Origin: Oscillospiraceae bacterium
GTDB lineage: Bacteria > Bacillota > Clostridia > Oscillospirales > Oscillospiraceae
Length of the DNA: 38,876 nt
Reading direction: 5' to 3'
Assembly: GCA_022793095.1 (NCBI GenBank)
Contig: JAAWCD010000032.1
Span: forward strand, 1-38,876
The notes beneath the pieces are model-generated. The model made no database searches and was not told where the DNA came from. It worked only from the letters and a program-made list of their open reading frames with translations. Shown piece after piece: positions 22,101 to 29,838 of the stretch. A program made the position numbers and the translations under genes. Each line of letters opens with the position of its first letter. Within the stretch, counting starts at the first letter, position 1.

Positions 22101-22927
22101 CCGCCCAGCTTTTCAAATCTGCCGCCGGACTTCTCCGCCGCATCGCCCAGATTTTCAACATCCGGCCGGGCTTCGTCAGCTGCTCCGCCCACATCGACCA
22201 GCGAATCGCTCAACCGATCTGCGGCGTCTTCCGCATTTTTAAGGCGGGTCCTGTTGTCTTGCAGTTCAGTGCCGAGCCTGCCGATTTCTTCCGCCAAAGA
22301 CTCAGCTTCCTGGGAGGATGTTTGCTCAGACAACGCCAGATTGACGTATGATTCCTTTAGCTTCCGCAGTTCAGATTCCTGGTTGTTGATTGTTTGCCGG
22401 AGGTTGTTGGCATTCTCGCTGAAATCCCTGGTGTTTTCGCCTGCGTTTTCAAGGGATTCTCCCAGATCCCCAGTATCATCGCTCAGTCCCCGGATGTTGC
22501 GCCTGGCTTCATCCGTGTCAATATCAATGTCAATGTCGCCGGCACTGTCCCCAAGGTTTCCGATATCATCGGACAGGTCTTGTAAATCAGAACGGGCCTG
22601 GTTTGTGTCAACATCAACTTCGATGTCGGGTGGGTCATGGCCGAAGTTGGTAACGCGGTCTTCCAAATCTTGAACATCGGTTTGCGCCCGCTCGGTATCA
22701 ACATCAATGTCGATATCCGCAGAGCGTTCGCCAAGACTGCCAATGTTGCCGGTCAGATCCCGGATGCTTTCCTCAGCCTGGTCAGTATCGGCTAAGATGT
22801 CAACGTCACCCGCAGCCTCGGCCCGTAGCCTGCCGAGCATGCCAAAGAGGTTGCGGATACCTTCCTCGGCCTGCTCGGTAATGGCGCTTATGGTTATGCC
22901 ATACGATAAGCCGCGGGCCTCGTCCAC
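19139..22927 (-). CDS. tail tape measure protein
   Basis: Encodes 1262 residues from a GTG at 22927, preceded by GAGGGGATGATTT. Residues about 35-160 hold four roughly 30-residue repeats built on DIDIDVDT-x-x-A and a helix ending in LGD/LGE. A coiled coil follows (ESELRKLKESYVNLALSEQ). Around 275 starts the TP901-type core (GKVAAIGLTAATAAVGVF, then KAFDSSMSQVAATMGYS and NTAFSASEAAGALNYMALAG). Residues about 740-1000 are repeated hydrophobic helices (LPTILEQGSAILLSLTDGI and relatives). It sets tail length and is ejected with DNA; the hydrophobic part probably helps cross the host membrane. No peptidase domain is visible. Confidence 0.93.
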   Translation of the reverse strand: MDEARGLSYGITISAITEQAEEGIRNLFGMLGRLRAEAAGDVDILADTDQAEESIRDLTGNIGSLGERSADIDIDVDTERAQTDVQDLEDRVTNFGHDPPDIEVDVDTNQARSDLQDLSDDIGNLGDSAGDIDIDIDTDEARRNIRGLSDDTGDLGESLENAGENTRDFSENANNLRQTINNQESELRKLKESYVNLALSEQTSSQEAESLAEEIGRLGTELQDNRTRLKNAEDAADRLSDSLVDVGGAADEARPDVENLGDAAEKSGGRFEKLGGILKGIGKVAAIGLTAATAAVGVFTTSAINTGKAFDSSMSQVAATMGYSVADLNDATSEASQNFSQLREFAQEMGANTAFSASEAAGALNYMALAGYDAGKSMTMLPNVLNLAAAGGIDLASASDMVTDAQSALGLSMSETSDLVDKMAAASSKSNTSVAQLGEAILTVGGTAKSLAGGTTEMSAALGILADNGVKGAEGGTALRNIILSLGAPTDKATKMLSEMGVSVYDVEGNMRPLKDTFGDLNAALSTMTQEGRTQALREIFNKVDLKSVNAMLGTSAERFDELGAAIDGAWVNMGSLADSLSDVGIDLTAIQGNLGKLGISEKAFSDILKTSGGNAEAFADALLEAADAGTSQEDVVKALGGDLGELQTAFDNTSGAAQAMADTQLDNLAGDITLFKSALEGAQIVISDGLTPSLRHFTQFGTDSVTKLSEAFQEGGLTGAMGALGGILSDGLGMIVEMLPAAIDAGMQLLGALGQGLLDNAPLIIDAAMQIVTLLGDGILNSLPVLAGAAMEIIASLASGLGGMLPTLIPSMVETVMLMAGTLVENLPLVIDAGMQLIGGLADGIIGAVPILIGQLPELIDQILGFLTESLPTILEQGSAILLSLTDGIIGAIPILVETLPEVITSICGFVSENLPTILEQGVQILTSLATGIIGALPELIGQIPAIITGIVGALSENFPSIVSTGVTLLLELGAGIISAIPQLVAQLPAIGAAILGAFGEIPGMVLGVGKSIVEGLWSGISSMGSWVADKVKGFASGIVDGIKDFLGIHSPSTVFAGIGEDSGRGVGVGFANIMKSVSEDMQDAIPTNLDGPEIDIPKPNGPSDMTFGVYPNVEGINEIGNTVADSVYKVRPVVEDFNTPHVSDIYYSVNPLVEDFNPPGYEQYVNDEDGEVGYPEQVDGSGNGGAPEPEGGSTGNDGGGFTFAPVVPIQITVEGNANSEALEGLKAQLMAEFEAKMRELYDEFREEELQRAALKNQYAF

Positions 22928-22945
22928 AAATCATCCCCTCTTTCT

Positions 22946-23123
22946 TCATTCGTTTTTTCCAGTTTTCTTGCGCCATACAGTCTGCCAAAGGCGCTGGGCC
23001 TGCTCCGCCTCAGCGAACTCCGCCAGATCCATTTCCTTGAGCTCGGTGTAGCTGATACCGCCCATACAGAGCACCATGCGCCAGAATCGCTCTTTACGTT
23101 GCGCTCTTTCCCGTGCTTCTACC
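22946..23123 (-). CDS. frameshift extension of the tail-assembly chaperone
   Basis: This frame overlaps the end of the chaperone gene in the +1 frame and has no convincing start: the first ATG inside it (at 23061) lacks a ribosome binding site. Joined at the CCC-G site it adds 58 residues, VEARERAQRKERFWRMVLCM through WRKKTGKNE. The extension is helical and strongly charged, as is usual for the second domain of G/GT-type chaperones that bind the tape measure. It ends 18 bases before the tape-measure start. If frameshifting does not occur, it could be a small separate protein, which I think less likely. Confidence 0.6.
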
Positions 23124-23402
23124 GGGTTCAGCTCGCTCCGACAGAAAGTTCTCAATCTCGCGCACCAGCTCGCTGGGGGTAGCGATATCATCCTGCTCAT
23201 CGAAGAACTTCACGCCGTGCTTGGCGACCTCGGCAGGAGCGATGACGCAGCCCTTGATGAGCGCGTCGGCATACTTCGCCGTATTCTTCCGGCCGCTGGC
23301 GGGGCGGATATACAGATCTGTCAGATTGGTGTACCAGGAAAAGCTCACACTCTGGAGCGTATATTCCACATCGTTCACGGTGATAGTCTTTTGTCTTGCC
23401 AC
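23094..23402 (-). CDS. tail-assembly chaperone, XkdN-like
   Basis: Encodes 102 residues from a GTG at 23402, seven bases after GGGAGG; a longer frame to 23504 lacks a site. The sequence (VNDVEYTLQSVSFSWYTNLTD, then YADALIKGCVIAPAEVAKHG and TPSELVREIENFLSE) fits the short tail-assembly chaperones between the tube and tape-measure genes. These hold the tape measure in solution while the tube polymerises. Codon 93 is CCC followed by GGT, a candidate +1 slip site that would switch to the frame at 22946-23122 and give a 151-residue fusion. The short form ends at 23094. Confidence 0.75.
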   Translation of the reverse strand: MARQKTITVNDVEYTLQSVSFSWYTNLTDLYIRPASGRKNTAKYADALIKGCVIAPAEVAKHGVKFFDEQDDIATPSELVREIENFLSERAEPGRSTGKSAT

Positions 23403-23524
23403 GGTAAAACCTCCCATATAATTTTGAGTGCGGGATCGGAACAGTATCGCATTCCGGCCCCGTCTATTGTGTTTGTGGTTGCTACTACGCTTCCCGGACT
23501 TCATACAGAAATATGTTTCCGGGC

Positions 23525-23929
23525 TTAGCCGTTAAGCTCAAGCCGGGGGATGAGGAACACGAACTGTACATCTGCCGCATCCTTGCCGCGCCCACGGTCG
23601 GGCAGCTTCTGGACCCTACAGTTCATGGCGAAGATGTTCCGCCCATCATCGTTGGCGTCCGTCACCGCAAGGCTCCCCATGGTTTTCCGTTCCGCGCAGT
23701 CCTCGAGGTACGAAAGGTCCGGGGACTGTTGCTGGAGCGTAATGGTGAGCGTAGCGGACTTATCCGCGTTTTCAACGTAGGTGCCGTCACCCTGCACACC
23801 GATTTTCAGCGATACATTATCCCCGGCGCGGGCCAACTTGAAGATGTCCTCGCCAAACATTCGAAGCTGGCGGGTGTTGAAGATAACGCTTACCTTCTCA
23901 GGGTCATAATTTCTCAAAATCGTTCCCAT
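23525..23929 (-). CDS. tail tube protein (DUF3277-like)
   Basis: Encodes 134 residues; AGGAGGGAATTT precedes the ATG at 23929. The sequence begins ILRNYDPEKVSVIFNTRQLR and continues with strand pairs (NVSLKIGVQGDGTYVENADK, then ATLTITLQQQSPDLSYLEDC), the layout of DUF3277/XkdM-type tubes of contractile tails. The C-terminal part has NIFAMNCRVQKLPD and VQFVFLIPRLELNG. Hexamers of it stack to form the inner tube through which DNA passes. It follows the sheath gene by 13 bases, as usual. Confidence 0.85.
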   Translation of the reverse strand: MGTILRNYDPEKVSVIFNTRQLRMFGEDIFKLARAGDNVSLKIGVQGDGTYVENADKSATLTITLQQQSPDLSYLEDCAERKTMGSLAVTDANDDGRNIFAMNCRVQKLPDRGRGKDAADVQFVFLIPRLELNG

Positions 23930-23942
23930 AAATTCCCTCCTA

Positions 23943-25436
23943 TTACAAGGTCACGCGAAGGGCTCCCTTGGTCTTGACCTTATGCACCGCACCGCTCAGC
24001 AGGGCCTCCCAGGTGATATCAGGCATGACCCGGTCCCGGCGCTGCTCCTCCGTGCTCTCCGCATACTTCGGGATGTTCACGGTGAAGATGCCGGCCCTGC
24101 TCTCCTGGTCGCGGGCGACGATGTTGTGGTCCACGTCGGCAGCCTCAGCCAGCGTCTGAGATACTGCCGTAGCAATAAGGGCGAAACCCTGGTCCGTGTA
24201 ATCGACGTTGGCATTCTCCAGCAGAATGTCGTAGAGCAGATCCCGCATCCGCTTGGCAATCCAGTCGCCGCCCAGCACCACGTCGATAAACTCGCCGTTG
24301 AGACAGACACCATCCTTGACGTACTGGCGCTTGTACTCCTCGGTGAGGTAGTTGACATGGTTCTCATTGAGCTGGTTGCGCTGGCCCTCGGTCAGCTTGG
24401 GCAGTGTGATGAGCTTCGTGCCCTCGCTGGTGGCGGCGTTGCCGTCCTGGGGCCGCTTGAACTTCCAGGTCACGTTCTTCGGGTAGAACGGACCGGCGTT
24501 GCCGGTGTAGGAGGCATCGGGCTCCTCGCCGAGATACTTCTCCTCGGTGTAGATGATAGCGGCGCGGGCGATGTTGCCGGCGAAATCGAGGTCGCTGGTC
24601 TGGCCCATGTAGAACTTCCGGTGATCCTCGACGCCAGTGCCAAGCTCAGCCTCCGTCGGCTCGCTGGCCTCCGCGAACTTCGCCAGAGCCTTGACGAACT
24701 CCGGCTCGTCACGGTCGGTCATGAAGTAGTACCAGTCGTTATCCTCGTCCCGCTGGAACTCCTTGATGGTCTCGATGAGGCTGTCAGCAGCGGTCATGGC
24801 ATCCTTTCCGTTGGTGAAGGTCTTTTTTCCGGTGGCAACGAACTCCTGAGACATAGCCTCGTCCATGAAGATTTCGATGCGCTCAGGGATAGAGTCCGTG
24901 CTGCCGCCCTCGGTGGCGGTGAACGTGACTGCGGTGTCCTTCACGGCGGCGGTGTAGGTTTTGTCTCCCTTGGTGAAGGAGGCCCCATTAAACTGTGCCG
25001 CCAGCTTCATGCCGTTCTCGACCTCGACCTTTGCGGTCAGCGTAACCACAGCCTTGTCATCGCCGCCGATCCGCACATAGAGCTTCTGCTTCGCGGCAGG
25101 GGGATCGAAAGCGAACACATCGTTGTCAAAATCGATAACGAAGGTAGCGGCGACAGCAGGGGAGGCGGTGGGCGGCTCAAAGCCCACGATCTTGAACTTG
25201 TTTACCAGCGTCTCGGCCAGCGTGGTCTTGCCCTGATTCATTAGGGTGGTCGCCTTGCGAACGATCTTCGAGTTGGGGGTCTTCCCGTCATCCCCATAGA
25301 CAGCCTTGACGCTCTCGACATCCCGGTACACACCGACGGGCTGGGCCCCGGTGGTCGAGATGAGCAGGATGTCAAGGCTCTCCTTTGTCGTGGGCAGCGC
25401 GTCACGCTGCACAACGACAATTACGTCTTTTGCCAT
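23943..25436 (-). CDS. contractile tail sheath protein (DUF3383-like)
   Basis: Encodes 497 residues; AAGGAGGAAATGCAGAA precedes the ATG at 25436. The N-terminus (DVIVVVQRDALPTTKESLDILL, then VGVYRDVESVKAVYG) and the central DNDWYYFMTDRDEPEFVKALA stretch fit DUF3383 sheath proteins. The C-terminal domain contains HVNYLTEEYKRQYVKDGVCLNGEFID, IAKRMRDLLYDILLENANVDYTD and a closing strand. An inserted strand domain (about residues 110-200, KLYVRIGGDDKAVVTLTAKVE) probably faces outwards. Sheath contraction drives the tube through the envelope. This gene alone defines the phage as a myovirus. Confidence 0.9.
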   Translation of the reverse strand: MAKDVIVVVQRDALPTTKESLDILLISTTGAQPVGVYRDVESVKAVYGDDGKTPNSKIVRKATTLMNQGKTTLAETLVNKFKIVGFEPPTASPAVAATFVIDFDNDVFAFDPPAAKQKLYVRIGGDDKAVVTLTAKVEVENGMKLAAQFNGASFTKGDKTYTAAVKDTAVTFTATEGGSTDSIPERIEIFMDEAMSQEFVATGKKTFTNGKDAMTAADSLIETIKEFQRDEDNDWYYFMTDRDEPEFVKALAKFAEASEPTEAELGTGVEDHRKFYMGQTSDLDFAGNIARAAIIYTEEKYLGEEPDASYTGNAGPFYPKNVTWKFKRPQDGNAATSEGTKLITLPKLTEGQRNQLNENHVNYLTEEYKRQYVKDGVCLNGEFIDVVLGGDWIAKRMRDLLYDILLENANVDYTDQGFALIATAVSQTLAEAADVDHNIVARDQESRAGIFTVNIPKYAESTEEQRRDRVMPDITWEALLSGAVHKVKTKGALRVTL

Positions 25437-25454
25437 TTCTGCATTTCCTCCTTC

Positions 25455-25988
25455 TTACTCATGTGTATTTCCTGGGGTTCTGGCTTCCCGAATGGTGGCA
25501 GCCGGCATCTCATCGGTACGGATGTAGGCAAAGCGCACATCGAACCCGTACCGGCGGACGGTATCCTCCACCACAAATCCGCTCCGGTTTGCAACGGAGC
25601 CAACATTGCGGATCACGACGTCCTCACTGCCGGCCAGGATGCAATGCCCGTTCAGCAGGAAGAATCCATGACCCTTTTCAGCGAGGCCAAGAGCCTCATC
25701 TTCGCCATAGATGTAGCTGCCGTCCTCGGTCTCCCGGTTCTGGCCGCAGAAGGTGAAGGACATCGTTGCCTCGACCGGCTCGGACCGTATGTGGCGGCAG
25801 CCCTGCTCCTCGCCCTCCACGACCTCATGAAGCCCAAAGGTGTGGTTGGACGTGCGTGGTGTCAGGACACTGTAGTAGCAGTACGGGAACTCCGGCCGGT
25901 CCGCTATCTGGTCTGACAGGACAACGGGACAGCCGATGTGCTTTTCAAGGCCGGACACAATAGCGTCGCGGGCCTGGACGAACGTCAC
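25455..25988 (-). CDS. neck/tail terminator-like protein
   Basis: Encodes 177 residues; the ATG at 25988 overlaps the preceding stop (ATGA). The sequence (VQARDAIVSGLEKHIGCPVVL, then RPEFPYCYYSVLTPRT, ATMSFTFCGQNRE and GLAEKGHGFFLLNGHCILAG) matches the phage neck terminator / LIC_12616-type proteins. These close the upper end of the tail tube for head joining. Position directly before the sheath gene is conserved for this family. The C-terminal end is polar and probably flexible. Confidence 0.75.
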   Translation of the reverse strand: MTFVQARDAIVSGLEKHIGCPVVLSDQIADRPEFPYCYYSVLTPRTSNHTFGLHEVVEGEEQGCRHIRSEPVEATMSFTFCGQNRETEDGSYIYGEDEALGLAEKGHGFFLLNGHCILAGSEDVVIRNVGSVANRSGFVVEDTVRRYGFDVRFAYIRTDEMPAATIREARTPGNTHE

Positions 25989-26341
25989 TTTTTTACCACT
26001 CCCTCCACGATATACCGCACCATGGGGTGGATGCTGTTGTGGCCCAGCGAGGTCTTGACGGTGTATCTCTGACCATCAAAGGTGTCCTCAATGATCTGGT
26101 TGGTGCCGATCTCCACCGGGTCGTCGATGTAGAGTTTCTGCGAGTTCTCGGTGTACGTCCCTTCCGGCAGATCCTTCAGGTCCTTGTTCGACAGCGGCAG
26201 GGCAATGCCTCTGAACGTCTTCACCGCCTTTTCGACCGGGCGGGACTGCCCGCCGGGGCCATCACGGACGAAGGTGCGCTCGTAGACCTTCAGCTGGTGG
26301 AGCAGGGCTCTGGGGAGCCTGGGTGTGGCCGCAAAGTTCAT
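25985..26341 (-). CDS. head closure/head-tail joining protein
   Basis: Encodes 118 residues with ATGA overlaps at both ends, so it is translated in step with its neighbours. The sequence starts RLPRALLHQLKVYERTFVRD and has TYTENSQKLYIDDPVEIGT and GQRYTVKTSLGHNSIHPMVRY. This is a small strand-rich protein of the size and place of head-closure (stopper) proteins. It would seal the connector after packaging and receive the tail. I base the call mainly on gene order (adaptor, gp10-like, closure, terminator). Confidence 0.62.
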   Translation of the reverse strand: MNFAATPRLPRALLHQLKVYERTFVRDGPGGQSRPVEKAVKTFRGIALPLSNKDLKDLPEGTYTENSQKLYIDDPVEIGTNQIIEDTFDGQRYTVKTSLGHNSIHPMVRYIVEGVVKK

Positions 26342-26967
26342 TTGATTACCACCTCATAAGCGATTCGGTCTCGGATGTGCGTACCTGATTCATACAGCGT
26401 GGTGTGCTGCGTCTTGCGGGAAGACTTGGACTTTGGCGTGACCCTGTTCTGATCGATGAAGCTCTGCGCCAGCTGGGCCGCCTGCGCCCCGATGGACTCT
26501 GCAGCAGCCGCAGGGGTGATGGTCCCGTCCAACATCTTCACCATTGCCCCAGTCACGATACCGCCCAGTTCCTCCTGCTGTGCATCAAAGCTCGCACGGA
26601 TAAAGGAACGCTCCGGGAGGGTAACGCTTTCCACCAGCAGGTACATCGCCTCGCTCTCGGTCTTACCGCCGCGCTTCTTCTTGTCCCGAACCATAAGCAG
26701 ATTACCGTTCTTCGCATTGACAAAGCGCAGGTCGCTGAAAGCCCTGGGGGAGCCCGCCGCCTCGGCCTGTTTGGTCAGGGGGATGGCGAGGTACTTTCCC
26801 TTCTTGGGCTTGATGGTGGCACCATACTCATGGGCGTGGGCGATGGCCATAATATCGGAGTCCGCCTTACCACCAACGATGCCCACCCGGATTTTCTTCT
26901 GCTCCATCTCCTGGCACGCGGCTTTGATGCGGTTGAGGTCTTCCAGGAGCCGCTCTATCCCGTCCAC
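26338..26967 (-). CDS. neck protein/virion morphogenesis protein (HK97 gp10-like)
   Basis: Encodes 209 residues from a GTG at 26967, seven bases after AGGAGG; an in-frame TTG further upstream has no site. The sequence (GIERLLEDLNRIKAACQEME, then IRVGIVGGKADSDIMAIAHAHEYGATI in pieces, and LPERSFIRASFDAQQEELG) is typical of phage virion morphogenesis or HK97 gp10-type proteins. Those have a helix followed by HEFG-like and PxRPFIR-like motifs. It acts at the neck when tails join heads. Confidence 0.72.
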   Translation of the reverse strand: MDGIERLLEDLNRIKAACQEMEQKKIRVGIVGGKADSDIMAIAHAHEYGATIKPKKGKYLAIPLTKQAEAAGSPRAFSDLRFVNAKNGNLLMVRDKKKRGGKTESEAMYLLVESVTLPERSFIRASFDAQQEELGGIVTGAMVKMLDGTITPAAAAESIGAQAAQLAQSFIDQNRVTPKSKSSRKTQHTTLYESGTHIRDRIAYEVVIK

Positions 26968-26968
26968 A

Positions 26969-27592
26969 TCAATACCTCCTGTACAGATTGACAATCTGCA
27001 GCCAGGCGGCCGGCGTGGACTTGTCGAAGGTCCAGCTTACATCCGAGATGGAGAAGGATTTCAGCCCCTGGGAGCCGTTCTGCATATTCGCATACGCCTG
27101 GGACACCATGTCCCAGACAAGGCCCTCCAGGTCTGCTGGGAGCGTCTGGGGCTCCTCGTCCGTGGCATCCTTCGGAAGCACATAGCCTGCCGTGTAGCAC
27201 ACCTCAATGTTCCGTTTGGCCTCAATGATGTCATTGGCAAGGCCCCGGCGGTACCCAGCCCTCAGCCAGCCGTCATCCCGGTAGATGACACCGATGTTGG
27301 CGGTCTGTCCGTAGTCGTAGAGCTCAGGGGGGACAAGCCTCCCAGCCTCTTTGACGTAGTCAACGCTGATGATTGGATACTTCAGCGTGACCAGCTCCTG
27401 CTGACCGTCGGCATCGTAGAACTCCCGATAGGTGCTTTTGCCGAGGGGCCTGCCCACCTGCCGTTCCACCCAGGATGACGCCTTATTGATCAGCAGCTCA
27501 ACAAGGGCACAGGTGCGCTCGTCGGCCTCGTCGTCGAGGTCCAGCATAAGCTTCATCCTGTCAAGCGTGGTGAGCGCGTTATTCGCAAGCAT
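26969..27592 (-). CDS. head-tail connector (adaptor) protein
   Basis: Encodes 207 residues; ACAGGAGGTTTGT precedes the ATG at 27592. The N-terminal half (DRMKLMLDLDDEADERTCALVELLINKASSWVERQVGRPL, in pieces) is the helical layout of gp6/gp15-type adaptors that form a ring under the portal. The C-terminal part has LEGLVWDMVSQAYANMQNGSQGLKSFSISDVSW in pieces, with the closing FSISDVSW strand common in these proteins. It follows the capsid genes and begins the neck block. Confidence 0.78.
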   Translation of the reverse strand: MLANNALTTLDRMKLMLDLDDEADERTCALVELLINKASSWVERQVGRPLGKSTYREFYDADGQQELVTLKYPIISVDYVKEAGRLVPPELYDYGQTANIGVIYRDDGWLRAGYRRGLANDIIEAKRNIEVCYTAGYVLPKDATDEEPQTLPADLEGLVWDMVSQAYANMQNGSQGLKSFSISDVSWTFDKSTPAAWLQIVNLYRRY

Positions 27593-27645
27593 ACAAACCT
27601 CCTGTCAGCATAGGGACGGCAGGTCACCCCACCGCCCCATATCCT

Positions 27646-27822
27646 TTACTCGGCGCTCTCGGGCCGTTTCTGGCCGTCCCCGTTGCCTCCGGGGGTAGGA
27701 GGCGCACCCTTGCCTTCCCCCTTGCCAGGGGGCGCGACAGGCGGCTTTCCGGCCTTCTTCTCCTTGCCGGGGGCAGCCGCCTTGTTTGCGGACGGCTTTA
27801 CGATGTCATAGAACCTCGGCAT
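27646..27822 (-). CDS. small Lys/Pro/Gly-rich head-region protein
   Basis: Encodes 58 residues. AAGGAGGGCCACGAA fixes the ATG at 27822; a longer in-frame version is not supported. After PRFYDIVKPSANKAA the sequence is low-complexity, with Lys, Pro and Gly (GKEKKAGKPPVAPPGKGEGK), and ends in a polar tail. No fold is expected beyond the first 15 residues. Similar short basic tails occur in phage head decoration or linker proteins, but no function can be read here. Confidence 0.5.
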   Translation of the reverse strand: MPRFYDIVKPSANKAAAPGKEKKAGKPPVAPPGKGEGKGAPPTPGGNGDGQKRPESAE

Positions 27823-27835
27823 TTCGTGGCCCTCC

Positions 27836-28237
27836 TTACACCGGCTGAACGGCGGCGTCTCCCAGCACGACCGCAAGGCCGCCGGCGGTCTCGTCGTTCC
27901 CGGTGACGGTGAACTTCACAATGGACTTCAAGCCCACAAGGTCAACATCAATGTTGACCATACCACCAGCGGGCACGTCACCCTCATCATCCGCAGCCTC
28001 GATGGGCTCGTTCTTGAAGGTGTACTCCCCGCCGGTGGTCTGCTTCTCAGGGAACACCCGCTCGTCAGTGACGGGCGCGAAAGTCTCGCCGTCGTCACTG
28101 TGCTCCACCTTCACGGTCATCGTGGCGCCGGACGCAACGTTGGCGCCGATGACGGCGGAGAGGAAACCCGTCCGGTCGATGGCCTCGCCGGACTTGTAGG
28201 GGATCGCAGTCACGTTCTGAAACAGATTGCGCTTCAT
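27836..28237 (-). CDS. capsid decoration/stabilisation-like protein
   Basis: Encodes 133 residues; AAGGAGGAAATGAGACA precedes the ATG at 28237. The sequence is strand-rich and Ig-like in feel: FLSAVIGANVASGATMTVKVEHSDDGETF (in pieces), GEYTFKNEPIEA, and GLKSIVKFTVTGNDETAGGL. It directly follows the major capsid gene, the usual site for a decoration or head-stabilising protein. The pattern VEHSDDGETFAPVTDERV also occurs in small Firmicute phage head proteins. Role assigned by position and composition. Confidence 0.6.
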   Translation of the reverse strand: MKRNLFQNVTAIPYKSGEAIDRTGFLSAVIGANVASGATMTVKVEHSDDGETFAPVTDERVFPEKQTTGGEYTFKNEPIEAADDEGDVPAGGMVNIDVDLVGLKSIVKFTVTGNDETAGGLAVVLGDAAVQPV

Positions 28238-28260
28238 TGTCTCATTTCCTCCTTCTCAGA

Positions 28261-29832
28261 TTAGACGGGGACGGCAACGCCGGTAGCCACCACGAAGCTC
28301 TCGTCATGGCGCAGGCCCACGTCCACGTTGTCGATGGCCCGGATGAGGGTCTGGTCGTTCTCGAAAGCGGACACAAGGTTGCCCGCCTCGTCAGTCCAGG
28401 AGCCCTCGCGGCTGGTCTCGATCTCCAGGGCGCCCTGCTCACCGATGATGAGGTCGTTCCAGTTGCCGAAGGCGATCTTGGTCTTGCCATCCTCGGTGTC
28501 GATCAGGTTGGTGGTGCGGTAGGGGTAGCCCGCCAGGGTGCGCTGCTTGTTCATCTCCTCAGCAAAGATGAAGCCGCCCACCTGGTCGCGCATGGACTTG
28601 AAGAACTGCTCCACGCTGGTGTTGAACACGAAGCCCAGGGCATCAGCATAGACGTTGTTCTTCAGCACAGAGGCGACCAGGAAGTTGGGGAACATGGCGG
28701 TCAGAACGCCATCGGCGCTGGCATAGGAGGCGCCGGCATCGGCGGCCTTGATGTTCTGGACGGCCTTGTTGTTGAACAGGCCGAGGGGCTGGAACTCCCC
28801 GCCGGTGCCGCGGAAAGCGCCCCAATCCACGCCCAAGGCCATCTGCTTGGTCACGTCCTGGCCCACGATGACGTCGTTGTCGAAGCTGGTGGACCGAAGG
28901 AGGTCGTTGCTCATGGGAATGAGGGCGGTCAGCTTCTTGGAGGACAGGCGGATGTTGCCGAACTTGGGGGCGGTCTTGGGGATCTTCCGGTTCTCCCCGG
29001 TGTACATGGCGCGGGTACCAGTCTTCAGCTTGGGGATGTTCAGATTGCCGTGATCCATGGCCAGCCGGCGGGCGCCCAGGTCGTAGATGACCGTGGCGGG
29101 GTACAGCAGTTCGATAATCTCGTCCGCATAGACCTCCGGCACCAGGTATCCGCCATCGGTGGGCTGGGTCGCGGCCAGGGCCTTGAACTCGCGGGCCATC
29201 TCAGCATCGTTGAACTTGTGCTCGGCGACATAGGCGGCCCGCTCGACCTCGCCTCCAGAGGCGTGGATGCACTTCACGGCGCGGCCGAACATACCGTAGG
29301 CGGTCTTGCGCCGCTCAGGGGCGGACATAGACTGGATACGGGCCTTGAAGCCGCTGGTGGCACCGCCGTCACGGGATGCGCCGGTGGAGAGGAACAGGCT
29401 GGAGTATTTGCGCTGCACAGGGGCAGCGGGGGCGGGCGTAGCAGCAGGAGCCGGAGCGGGAGCGGCGCCCTTCTGGGCGGAGGGGCCCTCGGCACCCTTC
29501 TGGGCCGCAGGCTCACCGGAGCCGGGCTTGGCAGAGGGCTCGCCGGCAGACTTCTGGCAGGCTTTCAGAGCGTCCAGCACCTGAGAGATGAACTCAGGCG
29601 TAATGGTGGGGTCGCCGCCCTCACCTTCGCCTTCGCCCTCGCCCTTGCCTTCGTCGCCTTCGGGAGCGCCGCCCTCACCAGCGGGGTCGCCAATGCCGCC
29701 GGCCTCGATAATGGCGTTCATCTCGGCCATGATGTCATCCTGGGTGATGGCGCTGGGGTCCTTGCCCGCCGCAATGAGGTTCGCAAACACCTGCGCGATG
29801 AGGGCGGCGAGCTGTTCCTGGGTCAGTTTCAT
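28261..29832 (-). CDS. major capsid protein, HK97 fold
   Basis: Encodes 523 residues. The ATG at 29832 has AGGAGGTAATTGA upstream; a TTG two codons earlier is less likely. Residues about 1-150 form a pre-domain: a helix (LTQEQLAALIAQVFANLIAA), an acidic Gly/Glu run and an Ala/Pro/Lys linker. The HK97-type core starts about 200: FNDAEMAREFKALAATQPTDGGYLVPEVYADEIIEL in pieces, then SSKKLTALIPMSNDLLRST and GFIFAEEMNKQRTLAGYPY. The pre-domain is probably removed by the prohead protease encoded just upstream. It forms the icosahedral shell. Confidence 0.93.
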   Translation of the reverse strand: MKLTQEQLAALIAQVFANLIAAGKDPSAITQDDIMAEMNAIIEAGGIGDPAGEGGAPEGDEGKGEGEGEGEGGDPTITPEFISQVLDALKACQKSAGEPSAKPGSGEPAAQKGAEGPSAQKGAAPAPAPAATPAPAAPVQRKYSSLFLSTGASRDGGATSGFKARIQSMSAPERRKTAYGMFGRAVKCIHASGGEVERAAYVAEHKFNDAEMAREFKALAATQPTDGGYLVPEVYADEIIELLYPATVIYDLGARRLAMDHGNLNIPKLKTGTRAMYTGENRKIPKTAPKFGNIRLSSKKLTALIPMSNDLLRSTSFDNDVIVGQDVTKQMALGVDWGAFRGTGGEFQPLGLFNNKAVQNIKAADAGASYASADGVLTAMFPNFLVASVLKNNVYADALGFVFNTSVEQFFKSMRDQVGGFIFAEEMNKQRTLAGYPYRTTNLIDTEDGKTKIAFGNWNDLIIGEQGALEIETSREGSWTDEAGNLVSAFENDQTLIRAIDNVDVGLRHDESFVVATGVAVPV

Positions 29833-29838
29833 GTTCAA

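Noticed and set aside
21323-22351. 342-codon plus-strand frame over the tape measure
   Set aside because: Shadow frame with atypical composition (Arg, His, Cys, Gly) and no ribosome binding site.
23982-25244. 420-codon plus-strand frame over the sheath gene
   Set aside because: Shadow of the sheath gene caused by high GC; no independent start signal.
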